Part shown: positions 9,477 through 18,267 of the stretch, in pieces
Layout of the letters: every line of letters starts with the position of its first letter
Position numbering within the stretch: the stretch's first letter is position 1
Source: Reyranella sp.
Lineage (GTDB): Bacteria > Pseudomonadota > Alphaproteobacteria > Reyranellales > Reyranellaceae
Assembly (NCBI RefSeq): GCF_004297265.1
Contig: NZ_SCUT01000054.1
Location: 124,001 to 188,000 of the forward strand
Length of the DNA stretch: 64,000 nucleotides
Direction: 5' to 3'
Position numbers and translations under genes: made by a program
Notes under the pieces: model-generated
Database searches by the model: none
Told to the model about the DNA's origin: nothing
Seen by the model: only the letters and a program-made list of their open reading frames with translations

Positions 9477-10691
9477 TCAGTACCCGCCCGGCAGGCCCTG
9501 GAGATCGACGACCTGCACCGTGTCGCCGGCCTTGCGCGCGGGGTCGTGGGGCGGGCGGATCATGAGGCCATCGCAAGCGGCCAGGACCGACAGCATCGAA
9601 CTGTCCTGCACCGGGTGGGGATCGACGGTGAGGGTGCCGTCGGACGCGCGGGCGAGGCGTGCACGGACATAGTCCTCGCGCTGGTCGTTCTGCTTCACGT
9701 CGACCGCGAGGCGGGCGGGCTGGGTGCGCACCAGCTCGCCGGATTGCCCGAGCATCCGCTCCAGGGCGGGCTTCAGGAACAGCAGGGCACAAACCATGGT
9801 CGAGACCGGGTTGCCCGGCAGGCCGAGGACTCGGGCGCGAGCGCGAGCGGCGAACATCAGCGGCTTGCCCGGGCGCATGGCGATCTTCCAGAAACCCATG
9901 TCGAAGCCCTGGGCCTTCAGCGCGCTCTGCACCAGATCGTGGTCGCCGACCGAGGCGCCCCCCAACGTGATCAGCAGGTCGTGCTGTGCGCCGGATTCGA
10001 TACAGCTTTCGATCAGCTTGGCGTCGTCGCGGGCGATGTCGAACAGCGTCGGCTCGCCGCCCCAGCCGCGCACCAGCGCCGCCACGGCGATGCCGGAAGA
10101 GGAGACGATCTGGTTGCGCCCGACCGGCTCGCCCGGCATCACGAGCTCGTCGCCGGTCGAGAGGATGGCGACCCGTGGTTTGCGGTGGACAGAGAGCCAG
10201 GGGTGGTTCATCGCGGCCGCCAGGGCGAGATCGCGCGTGGTGAGGGTCCGGCCCGCCTTCAACGGCATGTCGCCCGTGGAGAAATCGAGCCCGGCCTTGC
10301 GCACGTGCCGGCCCAGCCGCGGCGCCTCGAGGATGGTGATCTTCGTGCCGTCGGCTTTCGTGTCTTCCTGGATCACGATCGAATCGGCGCCCATCGGCAG
10401 CGGGCCGCCGGTGAAGATGCGCACGGCCTCTCCGGGCCGAAGCGCCTGATCGTAGGATCCGCCGGCCGGCGCCTGGCCGACGAGGTTGAGCGTCGCCGGC
10501 GCGGCCGGCACGTCGGCGGCTCGCACGGCATAACCGTCCATGGCCGAGAGATCCGCCGGCGGCTGCGTGAGCCGCGCCTGCGGCGACACCGCCAGCACGC
10601 GACCCGCAGCATCGGCGACGGAGACCGTCTCCGAGGGGAGGGGCGCGAACGCCGCGATCACGCGGGCGTGGGCATCACGAACGGAGAGCAT
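9477..10691 (-). CDS. moeA: Molybdopterin molybdotransferase
   Basis: Inserts molybdate into adenylated molybdopterin in the last step of Moco synthesis. The 404-residue protein has the MoeA N-terminal domain (MDGYAVRAADVP near residue 60), the MoCF-biosynthesis domain (AILSTGDELV, then LGGASVGDHDLV) and GLPGNPVSTMVC before the C-terminal beta domain. ATG 10691 is chosen because GAGG lies 6 nt upstream. An ATG four codons earlier, at 10703, would overlap the edge of a palindromic repeat. It follows moaC, separated only by that repeat, in the trpDC-moaC-moeA row. Confidence 0.95.
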   Translation of the reverse strand: MLSVRDAHARVIAAFAPLPSETVSVADAAGRVLAVSPQARLTQPPADLSAMDGYAVRAADVPAAPATLNLVGQAPAGGSYDQALRPGEAVRIFTGGPLPMGADSIVIQEDTKADGTKITILEAPRLGRHVRKAGLDFSTGDMPLKAGRTLTTRDLALAAAMNHPWLSVHRKPRVAILSTGDELVMPGEPVGRNQIVSSSGIAVAALVRGWGGEPTLFDIARDDAKLIESCIESGAQHDLLITLGGASVGDHDLVQSALKAQGFDMGFWKIAMRPGKPLMFAARARARVLGLPGNPVSTMVCALLFLKPALERMLGQSGELVRTQPARLAVDVKQNDQREDYVRARLARASDGTLTVDPHPVQDSSMLSVLAACDGLMIRPPHDPARKAGDTVQVVDLQGLPGGY

Positions 10692-10701
10692 TTGTCGCCT
10701 C

Positions 10702-10783
10702 ATTGGAGCGCGCCACTCCAGTGGCGCTCAAGCTATCGTCGAGGTGTAGGGACATGAGCGCAACTGGAGTTGCGCGCTCCAAT
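10702..10783. repeat. Hairpin repeat, copy 1 (moaC-moeA junction)
   Basis: Two 29-base arms in inverted orientation, 10702-10730 and 10755-10783, flank a 24-base spacer. Each arm contains its own small palindrome. The left arm has GCGCCACT-CC-AGTGGCGC. The right arm has GCGCAACT-GG-AGTTGCGC, where a C-to-A change is matched by a G-to-T change so the local hairpin still pairs. Three further copies lie at 15053, 56057 and 59265. It fills nearly the whole moaC-moeA gap, so it is transcribed in the operon. Confidence 0.9.
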
Positions 10784-10785
10784 GA

Positions 10786-11259
10786 TCAGACATTCCATGT
10801 CCCCGACTTGCCGCCGGACTTGTGGAGGAGCTTCACCTCCGAGATCACCATCCCGCGGTCGACTGCCTTGCACATGTCGTACACGGTGAGGGCGGCGACG
10901 GAGGCCGCCGTCAGCGCTTCCATCTCGACGCCGGTGCGGCCCTTCAGCTTGCAGGTCGCCTCGATATCGACGGCGTTGCGCGCTTCGTCGAGCGTCAGGA
11001 CCACCGCGACGGACGACAGCGCGAGCGGATGACAGAGGGGAATGAGGTCGGGCGTCTTCTTGGCGGCCATGATGCCGGCAAGCTGCGCCACGGTAAGCAC
11101 ATCGCCCTTGGCGGCCTTCTTGTCGCGGATCAGCTTCAGGGTCGCCGGCTGCATGACGATGGTGGCGCGCGCCGTCGCGACCCGCTCGGTCACATCCTTG
11201 CCGCCGACATCGACCATGTGGGCGTTGCCCGAGTCATCGAAGTGGGTGAGGTCGCTCAT
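10786..11259 (-). CDS. moaC: Cyclic pyranopterin monophosphate synthase
   Basis: Converts 3',8-cyclo-GTP to cyclic pyranopterin monophosphate in early molybdenum-cofactor synthesis. The 157-residue length is normal. Conserved stretches are MVDVGGKDVTERVATA, the active-site PLCHPLALSSV and the C-terminal GVEMEALTAASVAALTVYDMCKA. The ATG at 11259 overlaps the trpC stop as ATGA, so moaC is translationally coupled to the tryptophan genes, a linkage well conserved in alphaproteobacteria. Confidence 0.96.
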   Translation of the reverse strand: MSDLTHFDDSGNAHMVDVGGKDVTERVATARATIVMQPATLKLIRDKKAAKGDVLTVAQLAGIMAAKKTPDLIPLCHPLALSSVAVVLTLDEARNAVDIEATCKLKGRTGVEMEALTAASVAALTVYDMCKAVDRGMVISEVKLLHKSGGKSGTWNV

Positions 11260-12056
11260 GCCGCCTGCTGGACCAGGATCTCGCGCACCGCCGCCTCGAC
11301 GTCGGGCTTGCGCATGAAGCTCTCGCCGATCAGGAACGCCGAGGCGCCGACCCGGGCCATGCGCGCCAGATCGGCGGGAGAGCCGAGGCCACTCTCGGCC
11401 ACAAGAACGCGATCCTTCGGCACCAGCGGCGCGAGCTTCTCGGTCGTCGCGAGATCGACGGCGAGCGTCTTGAGGTTGCGGTTGTTGACGCCGATGAGAT
11501 CGGCGTCGACCTGGAGGGCGCGTTCGAGTTCGGCGGCGTCATGCACCTCGACCAGAACGTCCATGCCCCATTTGTGCGCGAGCTTCGCCAGCTCGGCGGC
11601 CATCGCGTCGTCGAGGCAGGCCATGATCAGCAGGATGCAGTCGGCGCCCAGCGCACGGGCCTCCGGCACCTGGTAGGGATCGATCATGAAATCCTTGCGC
11701 AAGACCGGCAGCTTCACCGCCGCGCGCGCTTGCGTCAGGAACTCGTCCTTACCCTGGAAGTAGGGCTGGTCGGTCAGGATCGAGAGGCAGGTCGCGCCTC
11801 CGCGCTCATAGGAGCGGGCGAGGGAAGGCGGGTCGAAATCCTCGCGGATCAGGCCCTTGCTGGGCGAGGCCTTCTTGATCTCGGCGATCAGTCCGTAGCG
11901 CCCATCGGCGATCGTGGCCTTGAGAGCCCTGGCGAAACCGCGCGGCGAATCGGTGTCCCGGGCCAGGTTCTCGACGACCCTGAGCGATCGTTGCGACATG
12001 CGCCCGGCCACGTGGCGCTTCTTGTCGGCAACGATCCTGTCGAGCGTGTCGCTCAT
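11256..12056 (-). CDS. trpC: Indole-3-glycerol phosphate synthase
   Basis: Closes the indole ring from CdRP in tryptophan synthesis. The 266-residue TIM-barrel enzyme has the family signature AEIKKASPSKG, the catalytic LRKDFMIDPYQV and VNNRNLKTLAVD, and AESGL near the phosphate site. No PRAI (TrpF) domain is fused. The ATG at 12056 overlaps the trpD stop (ATGA), and its own stop overlaps the moaC start, so trpD-trpC-moaC is one tightly coupled unit. Confidence 0.97.
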   Translation of the reverse strand: MSDTLDRIVADKKRHVAGRMSQRSLRVVENLARDTDSPRGFARALKATIADGRYGLIAEIKKASPSKGLIREDFDPPSLARSYERGGATCLSILTDQPYFQGKDEFLTQARAAVKLPVLRKDFMIDPYQVPEARALGADCILLIMACLDDAMAAELAKLAHKWGMDVLVEVHDAAELERALQVDADLIGVNNRNLKTLAVDLATTEKLAPLVPKDRVLVAESGLGSPADLARMARVGASAFLIGESFMRKPDVEAAVREILVQQAA

Positions 12057-13078
12057 GCGCAAATCCTCTTCAATGTCGCCAGCGCATCCCTGGCCTTGCC
12101 GCTATCGATCGATTGGACGGCCATGGCCGCGCCTTCCTTCAGGTCACGCGCCTTGCCGGCGACCATGAGCGCGGCGGCGCTGTTCAACAGGACGATATCG
12201 CGGAAGGCGTTCTTTTCGCCGCCCAGCAGCGCGTGGATCGCCTCGGCATTATGCGCCGCGTCGCCCCCCTTGAGTTCGTCCAGGGTCGCACGCTTCACGC
12301 CGATCTCCTCAGGCGCAATCTCGATCTCGGTCACCTTGCCGTTCTCGAGCGAGGCGGCCCAGCTCGCCGTGGTCGTGGTGAGCTCGTCCATGCCGTCCTG
12401 TCCATGCACGACCAAAGCGCGCTCCAGCCCGAGCTGGCCCAGCGCCTGCGCCACCGGCTTCAGCCACCGGCGGTCGAATACGCCCACGAGCTGGCGCTTC
12501 ACCAGGGCGGGGTTCGACATCGGCCCCAGCAGGTTGAAGATGGTGCGCGAGGGCGCCAGCTCGACCCGGGGGCCGGCGACGTTGCGCATGGCGCTGTGGT
12601 GGCGCGGGGCCATCAGGAAGCAGACCTTGGCTTCGACCAGCGCCTTCTCGAGCTTTTCGATCGGCACTTCGAGGCCGATGCCCAGCGCCGACAGCACGTC
12701 GGCCGCGCCTGATTTGGAGGTGAAGGCCCGGTTGCCGTGCTTGGCCACGGGCACGCCGGCGCCCGCCACGACGAAGGCCGAGCAGGAGGAGACGTTGTAG
12801 GTGCCGTGATGGTCGCCGCCAGTGCCCACGATGTCGATCGTGCCCTCAGGGGCCTTCACGCGCAGGACCTTGGCCCGGAGCGCCCGCGAGCCGCCGGCCA
12901 GCTCCTCAGCCGTCTCGCCGCGCACCTTGAGGCCCATCAGGAAGGCGCCCATCTGGGCCGGCGTCGCGTCGCCCGAGGTCATGATGTCGAAGGCGCGCTC
13001 CGCCTCGTCGATGCCCAGGGTCTCGCCGTTACCCACCTTGGCCAGAAGGCCGCGAAAATCGTCGATGTCGCCGCTCAC
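12053..13078 (-). CDS. trpD: Anthranilate phosphoribosyltransferase
   Basis: Transfers phosphoribose from PRPP to anthranilate. The 341-residue protein has the PRPP loop GTGGDHHGTYNVSS, then KHGNRAFTSKSGAADVLSALG, and LLGPMSNP. Translation begins at a GTG (13078) reading MSGDIDDF. Here trpD is first in its run; in relatives trpG is directly upstream, but here trpG lies about 4.6 kb away. trpD is divergent from the small metallochaperone gene across 58 nt, so it needs a promoter in that gap. Confidence 0.96.
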   Translation of the reverse strand: MSGDIDDFRGLLAKVGNGETLGIDEAERAFDIMTSGDATPAQMGAFLMGLKVRGETAEELAGGSRALRAKVLRVKAPEGTIDIVGTGGDHHGTYNVSSCSAFVVAGAGVPVAKHGNRAFTSKSGAADVLSALGIGLEVPIEKLEKALVEAKVCFLMAPRHHSAMRNVAGPRVELAPSRTIFNLLGPMSNPALVKRQLVGVFDRRWLKPVAQALGQLGLERALVVHGQDGMDELTTTTASWAASLENGKVTEIEIAPEEIGVKRATLDELKGGDAAHNAEAIHALLGGEKNAFRDIVLLNSAAALMVAGKARDLKEGAAMAVQSIDSGKARDALATLKRICA

Positions 13079-13136
13079 CCAGAACCCCGTACTTTGCCTC
13101 TTGCCGGTTCGGCCGGCGGGCGCGAAGCTATATCAC

Positions 13137-13337
13137 ATGGCACAAGAACTCATCCTCAAGGTCACCGGCATGGATTGCGACGGCTGCGTAAAGGCCGTCA
13201 CGCGCGCCGCCACCGGCGCCGGCACCGCGCCGCTTTCCGTCGACCTCAAGAGCGGGGAGATGCGTCTCCCCGAAGGCGCCGACGTTCCCGCAATCACCAA
13301 GGCGATCCAGCGCGCCGGCTTCGGGGTCGCGCCCTAA
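13137..13337 (+). CDS. Heavy-metal-associated (CopZ/HMA) domain protein
   Basis: A 66-residue stand-alone HMA ferredoxin-fold domain with the metal-binding motif GMDCDGC (C14 and C17), as in copper chaperones or mercuric-ion carriers. It presumably binds a soft metal in the cytoplasm. No copper ATPase, mer gene or CueR-type regulator is visible nearby, so the metal and partner are unknown. It starts a plus-strand block (this gene, marR, emrA, emrB) that interrupts the usual trpG-trpD adjacency. Confidence 0.85.
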   Translation: MAQELILKVTGMDCDGCVKAVTRAATGAGTAPLSVDLKSGEMRLPEGADVPAITKAIQRAGFGVAP

Positions 13338-13447
13338 GGCGTCCGATCATATGAGGAATCAGTCGTAACAGGCTGATTTATAGTCATATTTTCGATTCAG
13401 GAATCTATCTGTCGGCAGACCTTGCCAAAATAATAAGCGAGCTTATC

Positions 13448-13461
13448 TTGAGTAAACTTAA
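13448..13461 (+). promoter_or_regulatory. Candidate MarR operator upstream of marR-emrAB
   Basis: TTGAGT-AA-ACTTAA is a 14-bp near-palindrome (one mismatch per half) inside an A+T-rich stretch that stands out from the GC-rich surroundings. It lies 11 bases before the marR ATG. MarR repressors usually bind such short A/T-rich dyads over their own promoter, so autorepression of marR-emrAB is likely. Confidence 0.45.
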
Positions 13462-13472
13462 GAGATAGGCTC

Positions 13473-13940
13473 ATGGAACTGCCCGAACGAAATCTCGGAT
13501 TCCTCCTGCATGACGTTGCCCGCCTGATGCGGAAGCGCTTCGAGCAGAATGCGCGCGGCCTGGGGCTCACGCGCTCGCAGTGTCAGGTCCTGGCGCATCT
13601 CGCCCGCAACGAGGGAATCCAGCAGAGCGGGTTGGCGGACATCCTCGAAGTCGAGCCGATCACCTTGACCCGGCTGCTCGACCGGCTGGAGGAGGCGGGC
13701 TTCGTGGAGCGCCGGGCGCATGCGACCGACCGGCGCATCCGTCAGCTTTACCTGTCCGAAAAGGCCCATCCGCTGCTGGCCGACATTTTCACCATCGGAG
13801 CCGCCACCCGTGCCGAGGCGTTGGAGGGCGTGGCCGAAGCGGAGCGCGACCAGCTTTTCACCCTGCTCAGTCGCATGAAGTCGAATCTGCTGGCCCGGGC
13901 GTCCACGCCGGCCGGCACGAGGAGTACAAACGATGGCTAA
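13473..13940 (+). CDS. MarR-family transcriptional regulator
   Basis: A 155-residue winged-helix repressor. Helices include LGFLLHDVARLMRKRFEQ, the recognition region GLADILEVEPITLTRLLDRLEEAGFVERR and the wing HATDRRIRQLYLSEK. It is the first gene of an operon with an EmrA-type adaptor (overlapping by 8 nt) and an EmrB-type exporter, so it very likely represses this efflux pump until a phenolic or lipophilic ligand binds. The region before the ATG is A+T rich with a candidate dyad. Confidence 0.92.
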   Translation: MELPERNLGFLLHDVARLMRKRFEQNARGLGLTRSQCQVLAHLARNEGIQQSGLADILEVEPITLTRLLDRLEEAGFVERRAHATDRRIRQLYLSEKAHPLLADIFTIGAATRAEALEGVAEAERDQLFTLLSRMKSNLLARASTPAGTRSTNDG

Positions 13941-15051
13941 CAGGAGTTCTTTCCGTCGGAGCGATCTGGCAGACGAGGTTTCTGGCCCGGCCGGTGCGAA
14001 TGCCGAGCCGAGGCCCAGGCCGCGCAACCTGCGGCGCATCCTGCTGGTGCTGGGGCCCGCCGTGGTCCTGGCCGGTAGCCTGTTCGCCTACATGACGGGC
14101 GGCCGTTACGTGTCGACCGACAATGCCTACGTCCATGCCGGCAAGCTCACCGTGGCGACCGACGTTTCCGGCATCGTGGCCAAGGTCGACGTGCATGAGA
14201 GTCAGAAGGTGGAGAAGGGCCAGGTCCTGTTCACGCTCGACCAGGAGCCGTTCAGGATCGCGCTGGCCGGCGCCGAGGCCAATCTCGGCACCGTGCGCAA
14301 CCAAATCGTGACGCAACAGGCCACCTACCGCCAGAAGCTGGCGCAGATCGAGCAGGCGAAAACAGATATAGGCTTCTACGAGACCGCCGCGCAGCGCCAG
14401 CAGGACCTGCTGAAGCGCGGCGTCTCGGCCCAGGCGACCTACGACCAGGCCAAGCGCGACCTCGATACGGCGCGCGAGCGGCTGCTCGTGGCCCAGCACG
14501 ATGCCGAGGCGGCCCTGGCGCAGCTCGGCGGCCGCGCCGATGCGCCGATCGAGCAGAACCCGAACTATCTCGCCGCGCAGGCGCAGGTCGACAAGGCACG
14601 ACGCGATCTCACCCGCACGACCGTTGTGGCGCCCATGCCCGGCATCGTGACCAACGTCGACGCGCTGCTGCCCGGCGAGTACCTCCCCGCCGCACAGCCG
14701 GCCTTCAGCCTCGTCTCGACACAGGACGTCTGGGTCGAGGCCAACCCCAAGGAGTCCGACCTCGCGAACCTGAAGCCGGGCGACAAGGCGACGGTCTCGA
14801 TCGACGCCTATCCTGGCCGGGAGTGGCAGGCGACCGTCACCAGCCTGGCACCGGCGACGGGTGCGGAGTTTTCGGTGCTGCCGGCGCAGAATGCCACCGG
14901 CAACTGGGTGAAGGTCGTGCAGCGGGTGCCGATCCGCCTCAACGTCGAGATGCCCCAGGGCGCGCCGCCGCTGCGCACCGGCATGAGCGCCTATGTCGAG
15001 ATCGACACCGGCCATCACCGCCAGCTTCGCGACCTGTTCAGCGGCTTTTGA
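13933..15051 (+). CDS. emrA: EmrA/HlyD-type membrane-fusion protein of an efflux pump
   Basis: Periplasmic adaptor linking an inner-membrane MFS exporter to an outer-membrane channel. The 372-residue protein has one N-terminal transmembrane helix (about 37-55, ILLVLGPAVVLAGSLFAYM), a biotinyl-lipoyl part (YVSTDNAYVHAGKLTVATDVSGIV), a coiled-coil hairpin (about 105-200) and a beta-barrel. The start overlaps the marR stop. A palindromic repeat begins two bases after the stop codon and separates it from emrB. No tolC-like gene is nearby, as usual for EmrAB systems. Confidence 0.9.
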   Translation: MANRSSFRRSDLADEVSGPAGANAEPRPRPRNLRRILLVLGPAVVLAGSLFAYMTGGRYVSTDNAYVHAGKLTVATDVSGIVAKVDVHESQKVEKGQVLFTLDQEPFRIALAGAEANLGTVRNQIVTQQATYRQKLAQIEQAKTDIGFYETAAQRQQDLLKRGVSAQATYDQAKRDLDTARERLLVAQHDAEAALAQLGGRADAPIEQNPNYLAAQAQVDKARRDLTRTTVVAPMPGIVTNVDALLPGEYLPAAQPAFSLVSTQDVWVEANPKESDLANLKPGDKATVSIDAYPGREWQATVTSLAPATGAEFSVLPAQNATGNWVKVVQRVPIRLNVEMPQGAPPLRTGMSAYVEIDTGHHRQLRDLFSGF

Positions 15052-15052
15052 T

Positions 15053-15123
15053 GGAGCGCGCCACTCCAGTGGCGCTCATGTGCTTCAAACAATGAGAAGA
15101 GCGCCACTGGAGTGGCGCGCTCC
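15053..15123. repeat. Hairpin repeat, copy 2 (emrA-emrB junction)
   Basis: Two perfectly complementary 25-base arms, 15053-15077 and 15099-15123, around a 21-base spacer. Each arm holds the GCGCCACT-CC-AGTGGCGC palindrome or its complement. It starts two bases after the emrA stop and ends five bases before the emrB ATG, so it lies wholly within the operon transcript, where it would form a very stable hairpin and may lower downstream expression. Confidence 0.92.
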
Positions 15124-15128
15124 CAGCA

Positions 15129-16661
15129 ATGACCACTTCATCCAACAAGTCTCTCCCGCAACACATTGTCCCGCTGACGCTCTGCGTCATGCTGGCGACG
15201 ATCATGCAGGCGCTGGACACGACCATCGCCAACGTGGCGCTGCCCTACATGCAGGGCTCGCTGTCCGCGACGACGGACCAGATCAACTGGGTGCTGACCT
15301 CGTACATCGTGGCCGCCGCCATTGCGACGCCCGTGACCGGCTTCCTCGAGGCCCGGCTCGGGCGCAAGCGGCTGTTCCAGATCGCCGTCGTGGGTTTCAC
15401 GGCTGCGTCCGTGCTGTGCGGCATCGCCACGTCGCTGCCGGAGATGGTGCTGTTTCGGCTGATGCAGGGCCTGTTCGGAGCCTCGCTGGTGCCGCTGTCG
15501 CAGGCCGTGCTGCTCGATTCCTACCCGAAGGAAAAGCACGGCTCGGCGATGGCGATGTGGGGCATGGGCGTCATGGTGGGGCCCATCCTCGGTCCGACCC
15601 TGGGCGGCTGGCTGACCGAAGCCTACAACTGGCGCTGGGTCTTCTACATCAACGTGCCGATCGGCCTGGTCACCTTCCTTGGCCTCTCGGCCTACCTGGA
15701 GGAGACGGAGACCCGTCGCGATTCGTTCGACTGGTTCGGCTTCCTGATGCTCAGCATCGCGATCGGCTCGTTCCAGATGATGCTCGACCGCGGCGAGCAG
15801 ATCGACTGGTTCTCCTCGACCGAGATCGTAGTCGAGGCCGTGTTGGCCGCGCTCGCCTTCTACCTGTTCCTCGTCCAGACCTTCACGGTGAAGCAGCCCT
15901 TCATCGACCCGAGCATCTTCAAGGACCGCAATTTTTCGGTCGGACTCTGCTTCATCTTCGTGGTCGGCATCATCCTGCTGGCCTCGCTGGCACTGATCAC
16001 CCCCTATCTGCAGAACCTGATGGGCTATCCGGTTGTCACGGCGGGTCTCATTCTGGCGCCACGCGGCATGGGCACCATGCTGGCCATGATGATCGTGGGC
16101 CGCATGATCAACCGGGTCGATCCGCGCTTGCTGCTGGGCGCCGGCCTGCTGATCACCGCGGCTGTGCTGTGGGAGATGACGGGTTTCACGCCGAACGTGT
16201 CCGAGTGGACCCTGATCCGCACCGGCGTGCTGCAGGGCATGGGGCTGGGCTTCATGTTCGTGCCGCTCTCGACCATCACCTTCGCGACCCTGCCCGGGCA
16301 CCTGCGCACCCAGGGCACCGCGCTCTACAGCCTGATGCGCAACATCGGCTCCAGCATCGGCATCTCGCTGGTGATCTTCCTGCTGACGCGCAACACGCAG
16401 CTCGTTCATGCCGAGCTGGCGGGGCAGGTGACGCCGTTCAACGACGCGCTTGCCCTGAGCGGGCCGGCGCAGTTCTGGAACATGGCGACCACCGTCGGCC
16501 GCGCGGCGCTCAATGCGGAAGTGACGAAGCAGGCGGCCGTCGTGGCCTACGCCAACGACTTCAAGTTGATGATGCTGGTGGCGTTGCTGGCACTGCCGCT
16601 GATCCTGCTGCTGCGCAAGGCCAAGGGGCCGGGCGGCGCGGGGCACGCGGTGCTGGAGTAG
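15129..16661 (+). CDS. emrB: EmrB-type DHA2-family MFS multidrug exporter
   Basis: A 510-residue, 14-helix major-facilitator protein. The N-terminal TLCVMLATIMQALDTTIANVALP is the DHA2 motif D1 (LDxTIVNVALP), motif A appears as GFLEARLGRKRLF, and motif C as GMGVMVGPILGPTLGGWLTE. With the adjacent EmrA-like adaptor it would expel lipophilic drugs or phenolic acids across both membranes by proton antiport. Substrate is unknown. Its ATG lies five bases after the palindromic repeat; a strong SD is not evident there. Confidence 0.92.
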   Translation: MTTSSNKSLPQHIVPLTLCVMLATIMQALDTTIANVALPYMQGSLSATTDQINWVLTSYIVAAAIATPVTGFLEARLGRKRLFQIAVVGFTAASVLCGIATSLPEMVLFRLMQGLFGASLVPLSQAVLLDSYPKEKHGSAMAMWGMGVMVGPILGPTLGGWLTEAYNWRWVFYINVPIGLVTFLGLSAYLEETETRRDSFDWFGFLMLSIAIGSFQMMLDRGEQIDWFSSTEIVVEAVLAALAFYLFLVQTFTVKQPFIDPSIFKDRNFSVGLCFIFVVGIILLASLALITPYLQNLMGYPVVTAGLILAPRGMGTMLAMMIVGRMINRVDPRLLLGAGLLITAAVLWEMTGFTPNVSEWTLIRTGVLQGMGLGFMFVPLSTITFATLPGHLRTQGTALYSLMRNIGSSIGISLVIFLLTRNTQLVHAELAGQVTPFNDALALSGPAQFWNMATTVGRAALNAEVTKQAAVVAYANDFKLMMLVALLALPLILLLRKAKGPGGAGHAVLE

Positions 16662-16670
16662 TGTGGCGCG

Positions 16671-17636
16671 CTACTCGATCTTCACACCCGCATCCTGGAT
16701 GATCTTGCGCCATTTGGTGTTCTCGATGGCGATGTAGGCCTCGAACTCCTGGCGCGATTCCTTGGCCGGGACGAAGGACAGGCTCTTCATCTTCTCCAGC
16801 ACCGCGGGATCCTTGAGGATGCGCATGACCTCGGCGCTCAGTCTGTCGAGGATCGGCTCGGGCGTCTTCGCGGGCGCGGAGAGACCGATCCAGCCCACGG
16901 CGACGACGCCTTGGATGCCCTGTTCGGCGACGGTGGGCAGGTCGGGCAGGAAGGGCGAACGACGCTCGTCGGCGATGCCGATCGCCTTCACCTTGCCGGA
17001 CCTCACCGGCCCGACCGCGCCGGGCACGGCATCCGAAAGGAGCTGGATGTCGCCGCTCTGCAGCGCCAGCTGGGCCTCGGCATTGCCCTTGAACGGCACG
17101 TGCGTGAGCTTGATACCGGCGGCGCTCTTCAGCATCTCGACCGCGAGATGGCTGGCCGAGCCGTTGCCGGAGGAGCCGTAGTTGAGATCGGCGCCGGCCT
17201 TCGCCTTGGCGACGAGGTCCGAGATCGAGTTGATGCCGCTCTTCAGGCTGGTCATCAGCACCTGCGGCGTCAGGCCGATGTTGGCGATTGGCGCGAAATC
17301 CTTCTGCGGATCGTAGGGCAGCTTCGGATAGAGCGCCGGGCTGATCCCGTGCGTGGAGATCGTCACCATCAGCAGGGTGTAGCCATCGGGTGCCGCCTTG
17401 GCCGCGACATCGGCGCCGATCTGCCCACCGGCACCGGGGCGATTCTCGGCGATCACCTGTTGCCCCAGCGCCCTGGTGAGCTGGTCGGCCATCATGCGCG
17501 CCAGGATGTCGGTCGCCTGGCCGGCCGGGAAGGGCACGATGATGCGGATCGGCTTGGCCGGCCACGCCTGTGCGAAAGCTTCAGGAGACGCGGCGGTCGC
17601 CGCAAGCGAGAGAAAAAGCGTGCGGCGATCGATCAT
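16671..17636 (-). CDS. Bug-family tripartite tricarboxylate transporter receptor
   Basis: Periplasmic solute receptor of the TctC/Bug family, 321 residues. The N-terminus MIDRRTLFLSLAATAASPEAFAQA looks like a signal peptide with a Tat-like RR, followed by the family hallmark WPAKPIRIIVPFPAGQATD and later GYTLL and GSSGNGSASHL. Ligands are usually small carboxylates; the partner TctA/TctB membrane genes are absent here. It follows trpG by 19 nt on the same strand, which suggests shared transcription without an obvious link to tryptophan. The start is set by the signal peptide. Confidence 0.92.
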   Translation of the reverse strand: MIDRRTLFLSLAATAASPEAFAQAWPAKPIRIIVPFPAGQATDILARMMADQLTRALGQQVIAENRPGAGGQIGADVAAKAAPDGYTLLMVTISTHGISPALYPKLPYDPQKDFAPIANIGLTPQVLMTSLKSGINSISDLVAKAKAGADLNYGSSGNGSASHLAVEMLKSAAGIKLTHVPFKGNAEAQLALQSGDIQLLSDAVPGAVGPVRSGKVKAIGIADERRSPFLPDLPTVAEQGIQGVVAVGWIGLSAPAKTPEPILDRLSAEVMRILKDPAVLEKMKSLSFVPAKESRQEFEAYIAIENTKWRKIIQDAGVKIE

Positions 17637-17655
17637 GGCGTTTCCATCCGGCGGC

Positions 17656-18261
17656 TCAGGCCGCCTTTTTCTTGCTCTGCTGGCTCGGGTGGTCGCCCGC
17701 GATCTTGAGGAAGTTCTCGAGGATCTTGTGGCCGTGCTCCGAGGCGATGCTCTCGGGGTGGAACTGCACGCCATGGATCGGCAAGGTCCTGTGGCGCAGG
17801 CCCATGATGATGTCGCCGGTCTCGGCGGTCACCTCGAGGTCCTTGGGGAAGTCCTTCCGATCGACGATCAGCGAATGATAGCGCGTCGCCTGGAAGGGCG
17901 AGGGCACGTCCTCGAACACGCTCTGGTTCTTGTGGGCGATGCCAGACAGCTTGCCATGCATCGGCTCGGGCGCTCGCACGACATGTCCGCCGAACACCTG
18001 GCCGATCGCCTGGTGGCCGAGGCAGACGCCGAACAGCGGCACCTGTTCCTTCGCGGCGGCGCGGATCAGGTCCATGCAGATGCCGGCCTCGTTGGGCGTG
18101 CAGGGGCCGGGCGAGAGCACGATCCCGGCCGGCTTCAGCGCCAGCGCCTCGTCGACCGTGATCTGGTCGTTGCGATGCACGACACAACGCGCGCCGAGGT
18201 CGCCCAGGAAGTGGACGAGGTTGTAGGTGAAGCTGTCGTAGTTATCGATCAGGAGGAGCAT
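17656..18261 (-). CDS. trpG: Anthranilate synthase component II (glutamine amidotransferase)
   Basis: Supplies ammonia from glutamine to TrpE, and may also serve PabA-like in folate synthesis. The 201-residue class I amidotransferase has the oxyanion part SPGPCTPNEAG, the nucleophile in FGVCLGHQAIGQVFGG, and the HPE dyad in GVQFHPESIASEHG. It is separated from trpE by about 29 kb and from trpD by 4.6 kb, although the three are usually adjacent in relatives. No Shine-Dalgarno is visible, and a TATTAT lies six bases before the ATG, pointing to a leaderless mRNA. Confidence 0.95.
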   Translation of the reverse strand: MLLLIDNYDSFTYNLVHFLGDLGARCVVHRNDQITVDEALALKPAGIVLSPGPCTPNEAGICMDLIRAAAKEQVPLFGVCLGHQAIGQVFGGHVVRAPEPMHGKLSGIAHKNQSVFEDVPSPFQATRYHSLIVDRKDFPKDLEVTAETGDIIMGLRHRTLPIHGVQFHPESIASEHGHKILENFLKIAGDHPSQQSKKKAA

Positions 18262-18267
18262 GACAAG

